A stretch of DNA of 64,000 nucleotides, from NCBI GenBank assembly GCA_937996595.1, contig CALKVC010000005.1, positions 1 through 64,000 of the forward strand. The letters run 5' to 3'. Position 1 is the stretch's first letter. Each line of letters starts with the position of its first letter. The notes under the pieces were generated by a model that ran no database searches, was not told the DNA's origin, and worked only from the letters and a program-made list of their open reading frames with translations. The position numbers were made by a program, and so were the translations under genes. Positions 1 through 9,121 of the stretch are shown piece by piece. Source of the stretch: an uncultured Chitinophagaceae bacterium (GTDB lineage Bacteria > Bacteroidota > Bacteroidia > Chitinophagales > Chitinophagaceae).

Positions 1-1309
1 CAATACCATCTATGATTGCGCAAGGGGCTTATACCTGATAAAGTATAGTGCAGACGTTCCTATCAGCAATGTAACTATTACAAACAATGTTTTTACTGCT
101 AAAACAGCCTCACAGTATACAGCTTATTATGAACCGGGAGATGCTGTTATGCCTGCAGATTTTAATGCAAATAATAATTACTACGCCCGCCCGATGGATG
201 ATAACAAAACCATCTGGCAGGATGTGAACGGAACCAATGTGTACCGGACACTGGCTGAATGGAAATCGGCAACTGGTAAAGATGCCAATTCGCAGAAATC
301 ATCCAAAACCACTTCAAACATTTACGACTTAAGATTCATTTATAATGAAACAGGAGTAAGCAAGACAATAAACCTGGGAGCTAATTACCTGGATGTTAAA
401 AATGTTTCTTATCCGGGAACGATAACACTGGCACCATACTCTTCCGCGTTGCTGATTAAGAACGATGCCACGAATATCCCGCCGGTAGCAGATGCCGGAA
501 CCGACAAGGAAATTTCAGTACCGGCAGCAGTGGTATTAGCAGGATCGGGAGAGGACTATGACGGTACCATTTCGACCTATACATGGACAAAAATTTCCGG
601 TCCCTCTACCGGAAGTATCACCGGGGCTAACACACAAACCCCAACATTAACCGGCCTTACAAACGGAACATATAAATATGAATTAAGGGTAACTGATAAT
701 AATGGTGCCATTGGAAGGGATACGGTAACGGTAAACTTTGCTACCATCATTGTACCTGTTATCCTGGTAAATTTTTCCGGTGTGGCAAAACCGGATAAAA
801 CGGCATTCCTGCAATGGAGCACTTCTTCAGAAATAAACAGTGATTATTTCATTGTTGAAAAAAGTACCGACGGAAGGAATTTTTCACAAGTGGCAGTTGT
901 AAATGCACAGGGTAACAGCAACCATTTGGTAGAATACCAGTTGACCGATATGTACCCATCATTGGGCGTAAATTATTACCGGTTGAAAATGGTAGATAAT
1001 GATACCAGATTTGAATACAGTAACATCATCAGTGTAACTATAAAAAATACCATAAACGGATCAGTGGCTGTTGTTTCCACAGGTGCTTACCGGAACCGTT
1101 TTGAAGTAAACCTCTACAGCGACAAGGCTCAGCCGGCAACCTATGCCATATTTGATGCCACCGGAAGGGTGCTGTATAAAGCTGATATTATGCTGCAACC
1201 AGGCTCAAACGGTATCTACAGGAATATTATGCTGCCGGAATCGGTGTATTATTTCAAGCTGGTAGCCGGACAGGAAAAGTTTGCATTGCCGATGGTAAAC
1301 AGGAATTAA
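1..1309 (+). CDS. Secreted beta-helix/PKD protein with T9SS tail, 5' end missing (partial)
   Basis: The reading frame is open from base 2, so the true start lies upstream of the window; the first internal ATG at 149 is not the start. The visible part begins in beta-helix-like sequence (asparagine- and valine-rich rungs), then one PKD/Ig-like repeat (about bases 478-745, starting PPVADAGTDKE and ending in a GRDTV strand), then a region with the FIVEKSTDGRNF and NYYRLKMVD motifs common next to Bacteroidota sorting domains, and a C-terminal beta-sandwich typical of T9SS type A cargo. The NNYYARP stretch and the residues after it closely match the next gene, so the two are tandem paralogues. It is probably exported across the outer membrane and anchored on the cell surface. 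Whether the helix is a lyase, an epimerase or an adhesin cannot be told from this fragment. A hairpin terminator follows at 1339. Confidence 0.8.
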   Translation, partial: NTIYDCARGLYLIKYSADVPISNVTITNNVFTAKTASQYTAYYEPGDAVMPADFNANNNYYARPMDDNKTIWQDVNGTNVYRTLAEWKSATGKDANSQKSSKTTSNIYDLRFIYNETGVSKTINLGANYLDVKNVSYPGTITLAPYSSALLIKNDATNIPPVADAGTDKEISVPAAVVLAGSGEDYDGTISTYTWTKISGPSTGSITGANTQTPTLTGLTNGTYKYELRVTDNNGAIGRDTVTVNFATIIVPVILVNFSGVAKPDKTAFLQWSTSSEINSDYFIVEKSTDGRNFSQVAVVNAQGNSNHLVEYQLTDMYPSLGVNYYRLKMVDNDTRFEYSNIISVTIKNTINGSVAVVSTGAYRNRFEVNLYSDKAQPATYAIFDATGRVLYKADIMLQPGSNGIYRNIMLPESVYYFKLVAGQEKFALPMVNRN

Positions 1310-1338
1310 ACCCGCAATATTATTGCTTAACCATAACG

Positions 1339-1362
1339 GGGCCGGATAATCCGGCCCTTTTT
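1339..1362 (+). terminator. Intrinsic terminator after the first beta-helix gene
   Basis: A 7-bp GC-rich stem (GGGCCGG, 1339-1345, with CCGGCCC, 1351-1357) with a 5-nt ATAAT loop is followed by five T residues. It lies 30 bases after the stop codon of the upstream gene and separates the two tandem paralogues transcriptionally. Confidence 0.8.
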
Positions 1363-1704
1363 ATATTATTATAAATCAATTTATTAAAAATATAAAATAA
1401 ATCAATTTGTATTAATTTCAATATTTGGCATATTTATTGTAAGTAATCTGCTGCGCGTAAGAATACCTATACCGCTTTTTATCCAATACTTCTGAAAGGC
1501 CACCTGCCAACCTCCTGCTACATGATAATCAAATATATAGGCTTCAGGCTAATGCCTGTTAAGCAAATATGTTGATCAATTTGATTGATTACTGTAGAAA
1601 ATATCTTCATTGAAAAACCAGGTTCAGCAAGCCGTATTTATTGGTAACAATTTTTTAATTGTTCTTAAGAAAAGGTTTCTGCAAATATTGCAACTGCAAG
1701 TGCA

Positions 1705-1712
1705 TATATTTG
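1705..1712 (+). promoter_or_regulatory. Candidate -7 element (TAnnTTTG) for the large beta-helix gene
   Basis: TATATTTG fits the Bacteroidota -7 consensus TAnnTTTG. No well-spaced TTTG/TTG -33 element is visible, so this rests on one half-site. If used, it leaves a leader of about 210 nt before the ATG at 1928. Confidence 0.35.
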
Positions 1713-1927
1713 TACGAAGCCGGGAAATTGAATTATCTGGCAATCGTAAATCCTTTACCCGTTTTCATGATAACTCCGCTTTTACCGTAAGGCCAGGGTT
1801 GATACAAACCCATACTGCCAAACCCGTTATATCTGACTGTAACCTTGAAAAAAAGTTTTTGCTTCAACCCAACCGGGTTTCTAACCATCAGGATCAAATA
1901 ACCTCCAAATTCTTAAACAAACAAACA

Positions 1928-4900
1928 ATGAGATTTCTTTTTGTTGTGGCATTTTTATGTTCCATTCAATTCGTTCAAGCTACAAATTATTATTTTTCTT
2001 CTGTTAGCGGAGATGACAGCAGGACGAGTGCACAGGCACAAAATCCGGCAACACCCTGGAAAACGCTGTCGAAACTGAATAGTTTTATGAGCAGCCTGAA
2101 TGCAGGTGATTCCATTCTTTTTAAAAGAGGGGAAACTTTTTTTGGCAGCATCGTTATCACCAAGAGCGGAACTGCAGCCAACCCGATCAGGTTTGGGGCT
2201 TATGGTACAGGCAGCAAGCCTGTTATTTCAGGGTTTACTGTTATTAATACCTGGACAAGCCTGGGAAGCAATATCTGGGAAAGCACAGTGGCAGCCTCCA
2301 CGTTAAATTCAACCAATATGGTTGTGGTTAACGGGGCAAACACTGCCATGGGGCGTTATCCCAATACAGGATATCTTACGTATGAAGGGCATACAGCCAA
2401 CACTTCTATAACTGATAATCAGCTGGCATCCAGCCCAGACTGGACCGGTGCCGAAGTGGTTATTAAAATGACACATTGGGTGATCAACAGGGCGCCAATA
2501 ACAAATCATACAGGTACAAAAATAACCTATACAAACAGTGATGTAAATTATGATCCCATCAACGGTTTCGGTTATTTCATCCAAAACGATGTAAGTACAC
2601 TGGATACACAAAATGAATGGTATTTTGACCCGGTTACAAAAAAAATCAAAATATACAGTTCTTCAAATCCGGGTACTGTTCAGGTGGCATCTGTTACTGA
2701 CCTTGTAACTGCTAATAGCAGGGCGTACCTTACATTCGATAATATTTCATTTGAAGGTGCTAACAGCGATGCATTTAATATTTCATACAGCAATAACATA
2801 GTTATCCAGAATTGCGATATTTCCTTTTCGGGAGATGACGCCGTCTACTGCTATCCTAATTCACCTTCTATAACCGTTCAGAACTGTATTATCAACAATT
2901 CAAATAACGCCGGTATCAATGCCGCATCAAGCGATAATGCCGTGATAAGGAACAATACGGTAAACAACACCGGCATATTTGCAGGTATGGGTAAATCTGT
3001 TGGCGGCAATTATGAAGGAATTATCTCAAACGGTAACAATGGCGAAGTTTCTTATAACGTGATTAAGAATACAGGCTACTGCGGTATCAAGTTTGACGGT
3101 AATGCAACCGTTATAAAGAATAACTTTATAGATTACTTCTGTTTTATCAAAGACGATGGCGGAGGAATCTACGGGTATCCGAGCCAGGGTCAGACTTCCT
3201 ATACACAACGAACCATTAAGGATAACATTGTAATCAATGGAATTGGGGCAGTTGGCGGAACAAATGACCCCAGCTACCTGCCCGCTGAAGGAATTTACCT
3301 TGATGCCAGCGCCTCATTTGCCGATATTACCAATAACACGATTGCCAATTGCATTAATATAGGATTATTCCTAAATAATTCTAAAAATGTAAACTGCAGC
3401 GGGAATACTATATACAATTGCGCTTCTTTGCTAAGAATGACCAAGTTTCAAAATGTAGCAGTAATAAACAATACATTCAATAACAACAGGCTTGTAGCAA
3501 AAGCAGCAACCCAGCGTGTCTTGTATCTTTCCAATGATTATGATGCCTCAGTAAATTATTTTACCGGTAATAACAATTATTATGCCCGACCAATAGATGA
3601 CAATGTTACTATCATTGCATTTGCCGATGGTAACGGCTCAGGTTATTATACACTGGCAGGATGGAAATCATTTTCCGGGCAGGATGCCAATTCACAGAAA
3701 TCACCTAAAGCAATCACAAATGTAAACGACCTGCGTTTTGAATACAATGAAACATCGGTAAGTAAAACCATTTCTTTAGGCGCAAATTACATTGATGTGG
3801 CAAATGTATCTTACCCGGGCACCATTACCCTTGCGCCGTACACGTCTGCTGTATTAATAAAAAACGGAACAGGTAATGTGTTGCCAGCTGCCAATGCCGG
3901 AGCTGACCAAACCATCACATTACCATCAAATTCAGTTAGCCTCTCCGGCAGCGGCAACGATCCCGACGGAACAATCGCATCCTATGCATGGACAAAAATC
4001 ACAGGCCCTGCTTCAGGAACGATTACAAATGCAGCAGCAGCTTCCACTACATTCACCGGGCTGGTGCAGGGAGTATACAGCGTTGAATTGAAAGTCACCG
4101 ATAACAGCGGCGGAATAGGCAGGGATACCATGAAAGTTACCGTTAATGCTGCCGGCAACCAGGCGCCGGTTGCCAATGCAGGTACTGATAAAATAATAGT
4201 GTTGCCAACGAGTACTGTTACGCTTACAGGCACCGGTACCGATACGGACGGAACGATTGCAACATATGCCTGGACGAAAGTATCAGGGCCATCATCCGGT
4301 ACAATAAGTAGTTCTGCATCTGCTACAACAAATGTAACCGGGCTGGTTCAGGGAGTTTATATTTTCGAACTCAGGGTTACCGATAATAACGGTGCTGCTG
4401 CAACAGACCAGGTACAGGTAACGGTGAATGCAGCAGTATCCAACCAATCACCCGTTGCCAATGCCGGGCTTGATCAGAATATCACTTTGCCAACCAGCAC
4501 GGCTACCTTAACAGGAAGCGGTACAGATACTGACGGCAGTATTTCTGCTTATGCCTGGACAAAAATTTCCGGTCCAGCCGGCGGTACAATAACGTCAGCA
4601 ACAGCTGCATCAACAACAGTTACCGCCCTGGTACAGGGAACCTATAAGTATGAATTGAAAGTGACTGATAATAACGGAGCTGTTGACAGGGATACCGTTC
4701 AGGTAAATGTAAATCCTGCCAACCAGGCGCCGGTTGCCAATGCAGGTAACGACCAAACCATCACGTTACCGGTTTCTGCCGTATCATTAACAGGTACGGG
4801 TACCGATGCGGATGGCAGTATTTCTGCCTATGCCTGGACAAAAGTTTCGGGCCCCGCAGGCGAAAGCATAACAACCCCGGCTGCTTTCTACACAACCGTA

Positions 4901-7396
4901 ACGGCCCTTACACAGGGTGTATATCTTTTTGAACTAAAAGTGACCGATAACGGTGGGCTTACAGACAGGGATACCTTACAGGTAACCGTAAACGCAGCTG
5001 TATCCACTTCAGCCTATGGCGGAACCCCCTGGCCGGTACCCGGCACCATTCAGGCAGAAGACTTTGACAACGGCGGACAGAATGTGGGCTATTACGACAG
5101 CAGCCCCGATAACGAGGGTGGTGCGTACCGGTTAACTGAAGATGTAGATATACAAAGTACAACGGAATCGGCAGCATATATTGGCTGGACAGACCCAGGT
5201 GAGTGGATGAAGTATTCCGTGAACGTGTTAAGTTCAGGAGTGTATACATTACAGGCACGGGTGGCATCCCTGAATGGATTTTCTTCCTTCCGGGTAGAAA
5301 TGGACGGGGTTACCATCGCAACGTTCACTGCACCCAATACAGGCGGTTACCAGGTTTGGCAATCAGTAACTGCAAATAATATAAATCTTACAGCTGGTAA
5401 TAAGGTGATGCGGATCTACTGTATTACCGGCGGTTTCAACATTAATTCAGTTATTTTCAGTACTACTTCAAACCTGTTGCCAATGGCTAATGCCGGAACA
5501 GATAAAACCATTACTTTACCGGCTAATTCTGTTTCATTAACCGGAAGCGGAAGCGATGTTGACGGAACTATTGCTTCCTATGGCTGGACAAAAATTTCAG
5601 GCCCCGCTTCCGGCACCATCACATCTCCAACTTCAGCAAACACTACCGTTACCGGGCTTGTTCAGGGCATATACAAGTTTGAATTAAGAGTTACCGATAA
5701 CAGCGGCGGCATCGGAAGGGATACTTTACAGGTAATTGTAAACGCAGCTAACCAGGCACCGGTTGCCAATGCCGGCGCAGATAAATCAGTTACCCTGCCA
5801 ACTAACAGTTTAACACTAACAGGTACCGGAACTGATCCTGACGGAACCATCACTGCTTATGCCTGGACAAAAGTTTCAGGCCCGTCATCCGGTTCCATAA
5901 CCACGGCGTCATCTGCCTCAACAACCGTAAACAACCTCGTGCAGGGCACTTATTTATTTGCGCTGCAGGTTACCGATAACAGCGGTGCAACCGGAAAGGA
6001 TACGGTACAGGTAAGTGTAAACGCAGCCAACCAGGCGCCCGTAGCCAATGCCGGAACAGATATTACAATAACATTGCCGGTTAACAGCGTCACTTTATCC
6101 GGCACCGGTACAGATCCGGACGGGGCCATCAATTCTTATTTATGGACTAAAATTTCAGGGCCTTCAGCCGGAAATATCACAACTGCATCTTCCGCCTCTA
6201 CAACTGTTACCGGCCTGGTACAGGGAACATACAGGTTTGAACTGAGGGTAACAGACAATAACGGCATTATTGGTGCCATCGGAAGGGATACAATGCAGGT
6301 TACCGTTAATGCGGCCGTGGCCAACCAGGCGCCGGTTGCCAATGCCGGTACAGATAAATCAATCACCCTGCCGGTAAATAGTGTAACCCTTACCGGGAGT
6401 GGAACAGATGCAGACGGCAGCATTGCTTCCTACGCATGGACAAAAATAAGCGGCCCGGAAACGTACGCCATTTCTGCCGCAGGTTCAGCCAACACAACCA
6501 TTAGTGCTTTAGTACAGGGTGTATATACATTTCAACTGAAAGTAACAGATAATAATGGTGCCACCGGAACCGATGTGGTGCAGGTTACCGTAAGTGGTAC
6601 TACCAACACTCCGTACAGCGGAACACCATTACCCATACCGGGAACCATAGAGATTGAGGATTATGATAATGGCGGGCAAAACCTGGCATATTATGATGTT
6701 ACAACCGATAATTCAGGTGGTGCTTACAGGCCATCCGAAGCAGTTGACCTGCAAACAGCCACAGAAGGAACCGCTTTTATGGGCTGGACTAACGATAATG
6801 AATGGACGAAATATACCGTGAATGTTACGGCTTCCGGAACCTATTCTTTAGTAGCCCGCGTCTCAACATTCAGTTCCATTGCTGCCTGCAGGGTTGAAAT
6901 GGATGGTGTTACCATTGCCAACATATCAGTGCCAACAACAGGCGGATACCAGAACTGGCAGAATGTAACCATTTCCAATATCCCGCTTACGGCAGGTATT
7001 AAAGTGATGAGGTTCTATGTTACGGTTGGAGGATTCAATATAACCCGCCTGGTTTTCACCCAAACAGGCACTACCAGGAATAGTGCAGCTGTACCGGCAT
7101 CATCTTTATCAGGCCAGGCGATGGTGTCATCCGGTTTAACCAATGAAACCGTAACTATTTTCCCGAACCCTGTTGCAACTACAGCCAGGATATTACTGGC
7201 AGATGATATTACCGGTAACATCTTACTAACGCTGAGGGATATTACCGGTTTAAAGCGTTGGCAGAAATCAGTTTTAAAGCAACAAGGGCCACTGATAACG
7301 TCTATCGATATGGAATCAATGCCTTCCGGGATCTATTTTATGGAAGTAGTAATGCCTGGCAGGGAGCGAAAAGCGTATAAGCTGATCAAACAATAG
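1928..7396 (+). CDS. Giant secreted beta-helix protein with 8 PKD repeats, 2 CBM6-like modules and T9SS sorting domain
   Basis: An 1822-residue protein. The start at 1928 was chosen because MRFLFVVAFLCS...VQA is a clean signal peptide; the open frame upstream to 1610 is probably non-coding. Order of domains: signal peptide (1-21); right-handed parallel beta-helix (about 25-610) with N-terminal features of secreted polysaccharide lyase/epimerase-like helices (DDG and GIY rungs); four PKD-like repeats of about 93 residues (652-1023); a CBM6-like module (about 1024-1178, PGTIQAEDFDNGG); four more PKD-like repeats (1178-1557); a second CBM6-like module (1557-1712, PGTIEIEDYDNGG); and a T9SS type A tail (about 1737-1822, FPNP motif). 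The likely role is a cell-surface carbohydrate-binding and possibly carbohydrate-degrading enzyme, but the catalytic residues are not identified. It is a paralogue of the truncated gene upstream. Confidence 0.88.
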   Translation: MRFLFVVAFLCSIQFVQATNYYFSSVSGDDSRTSAQAQNPATPWKTLSKLNSFMSSLNAGDSILFKRGETFFGSIVITKSGTAANPIRFGAYGTGSKPVISGFTVINTWTSLGSNIWESTVAASTLNSTNMVVVNGANTAMGRYPNTGYLTYEGHTANTSITDNQLASSPDWTGAEVVIKMTHWVINRAPITNHTGTKITYTNSDVNYDPINGFGYFIQNDVSTLDTQNEWYFDPVTKKIKIYSSSNPGTVQVASVTDLVTANSRAYLTFDNISFEGANSDAFNISYSNNIVIQNCDISFSGDDAVYCYPNSPSITVQNCIINNSNNAGINAASSDNAVIRNNTVNNTGIFAGMGKSVGGNYEGIISNGNNGEVSYNVIKNTGYCGIKFDGNATVIKNNFIDYFCFIKDDGGGIYGYPSQGQTSYTQRTIKDNIVINGIGAVGGTNDPSYLPAEGIYLDASASFADITNNTIANCINIGLFLNNSKNVNCSGNTIYNCASLLRMTKFQNVAVINNTFNNNRLVAKAATQRVLYLSNDYDASVNYFTGNNNYYARPIDDNVTIIAFADGNGSGYYTLAGWKSFSGQDANSQKSPKAITNVNDLRFEYNETSVSKTISLGANYIDVANVSYPGTITLAPYTSAVLIKNGTGNVLPAANAGADQTITLPSNSVSLSGSGNDPDGTIASYAWTKITGPASGTITNAAAASTTFTGLVQGVYSVELKVTDNSGGIGRDTMKVTVNAAGNQAPVANAGTDKIIVLPTSTVTLTGTGTDTDGTIATYAWTKVSGPSSGTISSSASATTNVTGLVQGVYIFELRVTDNNGAAATDQVQVTVNAAVSNQSPVANAGLDQNITLPTSTATLTGSGTDTDGSISAYAWTKISGPAGGTITSATAASTTVTALVQGTYKYELKVTDNNGAVDRDTVQVNVNPANQAPVANAGNDQTITLPVSAVSLTGTGTDADGSISAYAWTKVSGPAGESITTPAAFYTTVTALTQGVYLFELKVTDNGGLTDRDTLQVTVNAAVSTSAYGGTPWPVPGTIQAEDFDNGGQNVGYYDSSPDNEGGAYRLTEDVDIQSTTESAAYIGWTDPGEWMKYSVNVLSSGVYTLQARVASLNGFSSFRVEMDGVTIATFTAPNTGGYQVWQSVTANNINLTAGNKVMRIYCITGGFNINSVIFSTTSNLLPMANAGTDKTITLPANSVSLTGSGSDVDGTIASYGWTKISGPASGTITSPTSANTTVTGLVQGIYKFELRVTDNSGGIGRDTLQVIVNAANQAPVANAGADKSVTLPTNSLTLTGTGTDPDGTITAYAWTKVSGPSSGSITTASSASTTVNNLVQGTYLFALQVTDNSGATGKDTVQVSVNAANQAPVANAGTDITITLPVNSVTLSGTGTDPDGAINSYLWTKISGPSAGNITTASSASTTVTGLVQGTYRFELRVTDNNGIIGAIGRDTMQVTVNAAVANQAPVANAGTDKSITLPVNSVTLTGSGTDADGSIASYAWTKISGPETYAISAAGSANTTISALVQGVYTFQLKVTDNNGATGTDVVQVTVSGTTNTPYSGTPLPIPGTIEIEDYDNGGQNLAYYDVTTDNSGGAYRPSEAVDLQTATEGTAFMGWTNDNEWTKYTVNVTASGTYSLVARVSTFSSIAACRVEMDGVTIANISVPTTGGYQNWQNVTISNIPLTAGIKVMRFYVTVGGFNITRLVFTQTGTTRNSAAVPASSLSGQAMVSSGLTNETVTIFPNPVATTARILLADDITGNILLTLRDITGLKRWQKSVLKQQGPLITSIDMESMPSGIYFMEVVMPGRERKAYKLIKQ
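3882..4998 (+). repeat. First block of four PKD-like coding repeats
   Basis: Four tandem units of about 279-282 bp start near 3882, 4156, 4441 and 4720. Each opens with codons for PVANAG(T/L/N)D, contains a DGTI/DGSI turn and a WTK(I/V)SGP core, and ends ELKVTDN...DTVQVTV. The units are similar enough at DNA level to be recombination substrates. Confidence 0.85.
5470..6600 (+). repeat. Second block of four PKD-like coding repeats
   Basis: Units start near 5470, 5748, 6028 and 6322. They carry the same PVANAG...WTKISGP...VTDN pattern as the first block. The third unit is six codons longer than its neighbours because of an inserted IIGAIG-type stretch before the GRDT strand. A CBM6-like module precedes and another follows this block. 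Confidence 0.85.
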
Positions 7397-7412
7397 TTGA
7401 TCTCTGAAATGT

Positions 7413-7443
7413 AAAAAGGATGGCGATTATGCCATCCTTTTTT
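7413..7443 (+). terminator. Intrinsic terminator, probably bidirectional
   Basis: A perfect 12-bp stem (AAAAAGGATGGC at 7413-7424 with GCCATCCTTTTT at 7431-7442) closes a 6-nt loop. The A-run on one side and T-run on the other let it act on both strands, ending the giant beta-helix gene and the convergent esterase gene. Confidence 0.9.
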
Positions 7444-7465
7444 ATGCAATTGATTTCTGTGTAAG

Positions 7466-8197
7466 TTAAAATTTCATATCCAGGTATGCCGGTAACATGG
7501 CTCTCCAGGTTGGCCAGTCATGCTTCCATTCTTCTCCCCAGATATCCAGTTCATGCGGTATTCCTTTACTATGAAGGATTTCTGAAAATCGCCTGGATGC
7601 ATTAGGATCTTCATAATCCCCGCTACCTGTTAAAATATGTATGTGATTGCTTTTGCGGATATTATTCAGGTACCATTCATCAGTAAGGTTTGGCTTATAA
7701 TGCTGCGGTGAATTGAAATATACCTGGTCGTCAAAAAAGCCTTTGGTGTATTCTGTGAGGTCATATACACCGCTCATGGCTATTACCCCATTGATCAGGT
7801 CGGGCCTTTTTAAGAAAAGGTTCATACTGTGTAAAGCGCCAAATGAAGCACCGCAGGTAATGATGGGTGTTTCCGCAGAAGTGTTGGTGCGGATGAAAGG
7901 TACAACCTCTTCAAATACATATTGATTAAACTGGTTATGCCTGATAGCTTTGTGTTCACCCTGCATCTCATTGTTCAGCCAGCTTTCATTATTGATGCTG
8001 TTGATGGAAAATACTTTCACCTTACCACTATTGATATATGGCGCCAGTGTATCCATCAGTTGAAACCGTTCATATTCCAGGTAATCTGCAGCAGCTGTAG
8101 GTACCAGCAACAAGGCAAACCCGTAATCGCCATAGGCGGCAATCGGCATTTCTTTTTGCAATGAAGGGCTGTACCAGCTTGCTAATTCTCTTTTCAT
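7466..8197 (-). CDS. Putative alpha/beta-hydrolase esterase
   Basis: A 243-residue protein of the putative-esterase (COG4947-like, Fes/EstA fold) group. The nucleophile elbow is visible as CGASFGALHS, with the serine between Ala and Phe, in the middle of the protein. An Asp in the LTGSGDYEDP stretch and the His in EWKHDWPTW near the C-terminus are candidates for the rest of the triad. There is no signal peptide, so it is probably cytoplasmic. The natural substrate is not evident. It is convergent with the beta-helix gene and separated from the upstream ParA gene by 136 bp, so it may have its own promoter. Confidence 0.8.
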   Translation of the reverse strand: MKRELASWYSPSLQKEMPIAAYGDYGFALLLVPTAAADYLEYERFQLMDTLAPYINSGKVKVFSINSINNESWLNNEMQGEHKAIRHNQFNQYVFEEVVPFIRTNTSAETPIITCGASFGALHSMNLFLKRPDLINGVIAMSGVYDLTEYTKGFFDDQVYFNSPQHYKPNLTDEWYLNNIRKSNHIHILTGSGDYEDPNASRRFSEILHSKGIPHELDIWGEEWKHDWPTWRAMLPAYLDMKF

Positions 8198-8333
8198 ATG
8201 TTATATATTATTATTGATGAAAGTGGCAAAGTTCATGTAAAAAGTCCGGTTTACCTATACCATTACCGGTTCTTTCAGTGTTCATTAATAAAAAAGGCAC
8301 CGGGAAATGGATAATAAAATAAGGGTCAGTCAT

Positions 8334-9074
8334 TTACAGCAACCCTTCTTTGATCTCTGTCCATAACTCACGGTAACATTTGGATGCATAACTGCTGTTG
8401 GCAAATTCCATCACCGGAGCTTTATGCAACCCCATTTTCTCTATGTCGCTCAGGTAAGGGATATAATTCTGGAAGAAGCGTTTATCCTTGTAAAGCTCAT
8501 CCATTATTTCATTATGCATATTCTTGCGGAGATCCGCCATCGTAAAGAAGCACATCATCTTTTTTAAGTCTAATTCTTTTTCCCTGAAATAATCTTTTAC
8601 CATATTATAAGTCCTGATGGATAATGTTGTTGGTATTACCGGCATCAGTACAATATCAGCCGCACTGAAAATATTTTCGCTTAAGGCGCTGAACCCGGGA
8701 GGGCAGTCGATAAAGATAAAATCATATTCCGCTTCAAAGGTTTTGAGCAGGTGTTTCAGCTTATTTCTTGACCCTTTCATTTCTTCGAGCATGATATCAA
8801 AACTGCGGGCTGCATTATCGGCGGGGATGATATCCAGCATTTCAAAATCGGTAGCATGTACTGCTTCTTCCAGGTGCCCTTCTTTACTGATCAGTTTCCT
8901 GATTCCGGGATGTGTTTTGGTTTTCACCCTGTAATAAAATGATGAAGAACCTTGCGGGTCTATATCCCATAACAAAGTTTTGTAATTGTCTGCCGCCGAT
9001 AAATAAGACAGGTTAACACAGGAGGCTGTTTTGCCAACACCTCCTTTGAGGTTGTACAATGCTATAACTATCAT
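8334..9074 (-). CDS. ParA/Soj-family ATPase (orphan)
   Basis: A 246-residue deviant Walker A ATPase. The KGGVGKT motif is at residues 10-16, a Walker A' region DIDPQGSSS follows near residue 38, and a Walker B-like FIFIDCPPG lies mid-protein. This family dimerises on ATP and DNA to position chromosomes, plasmids or large protein assemblies. No ParB gene or parS-like array is visible nearby, so a role in positioning other cargo is as likely as chromosome segregation. It lies 47 bp downstream of uvrB on the same strand and may be cotranscribed with it. Confidence 0.88.
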   Translation of the reverse strand: MIVIALYNLKGGVGKTASCVNLSYLSAADNYKTLLWDIDPQGSSSFYYRVKTKTHPGIRKLISKEGHLEEAVHATDFEMLDIIPADNAARSFDIMLEEMKGSRNKLKHLLKTFEAEYDFIFIDCPPGFSALSENIFSAADIVLMPVIPTTLSIRTYNMVKDYFREKELDLKKMMCFFTMADLRKNMHNEIMDELYKDKRFFQNYIPYLSDIEKMGLHKAPVMEFANSSYASKCYRELWTEIKEGLL

Positions 9075-9121
9075 ACATGTTGAATTTTACCACTGAATAA
9101 GGAAGGTAAGAAAAAATACAT

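Larger units (their letters stand above)
1310..1927. other. 618-bp spacer between the tandem beta-helix genes
   Basis: This contains the terminator at 1339-1362, an AT-rich tract (1365-1445) and a promoter-like TATATTTG at 1705-1712. From 1610 the frame of the downstream gene happens to stay open, but that 106-codon extension has no signal-peptide character and lies upstream of the clear secretion signal beginning at 1928. No other gene is seen. Confidence 0.6.

Noticed and set aside
1610..1927. 106-codon N-terminal extension of the giant beta-helix gene
   Set aside because: The signal peptide begins at 1928; the upstream open frame contains no domain features and spans a promoter-like site.
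3882..6600. Regular repeats that could suggest a CRISPR array
   Set aside because: They are about 280 bp, in frame and encode PKD-like domains, not short repeats with unique spacers.
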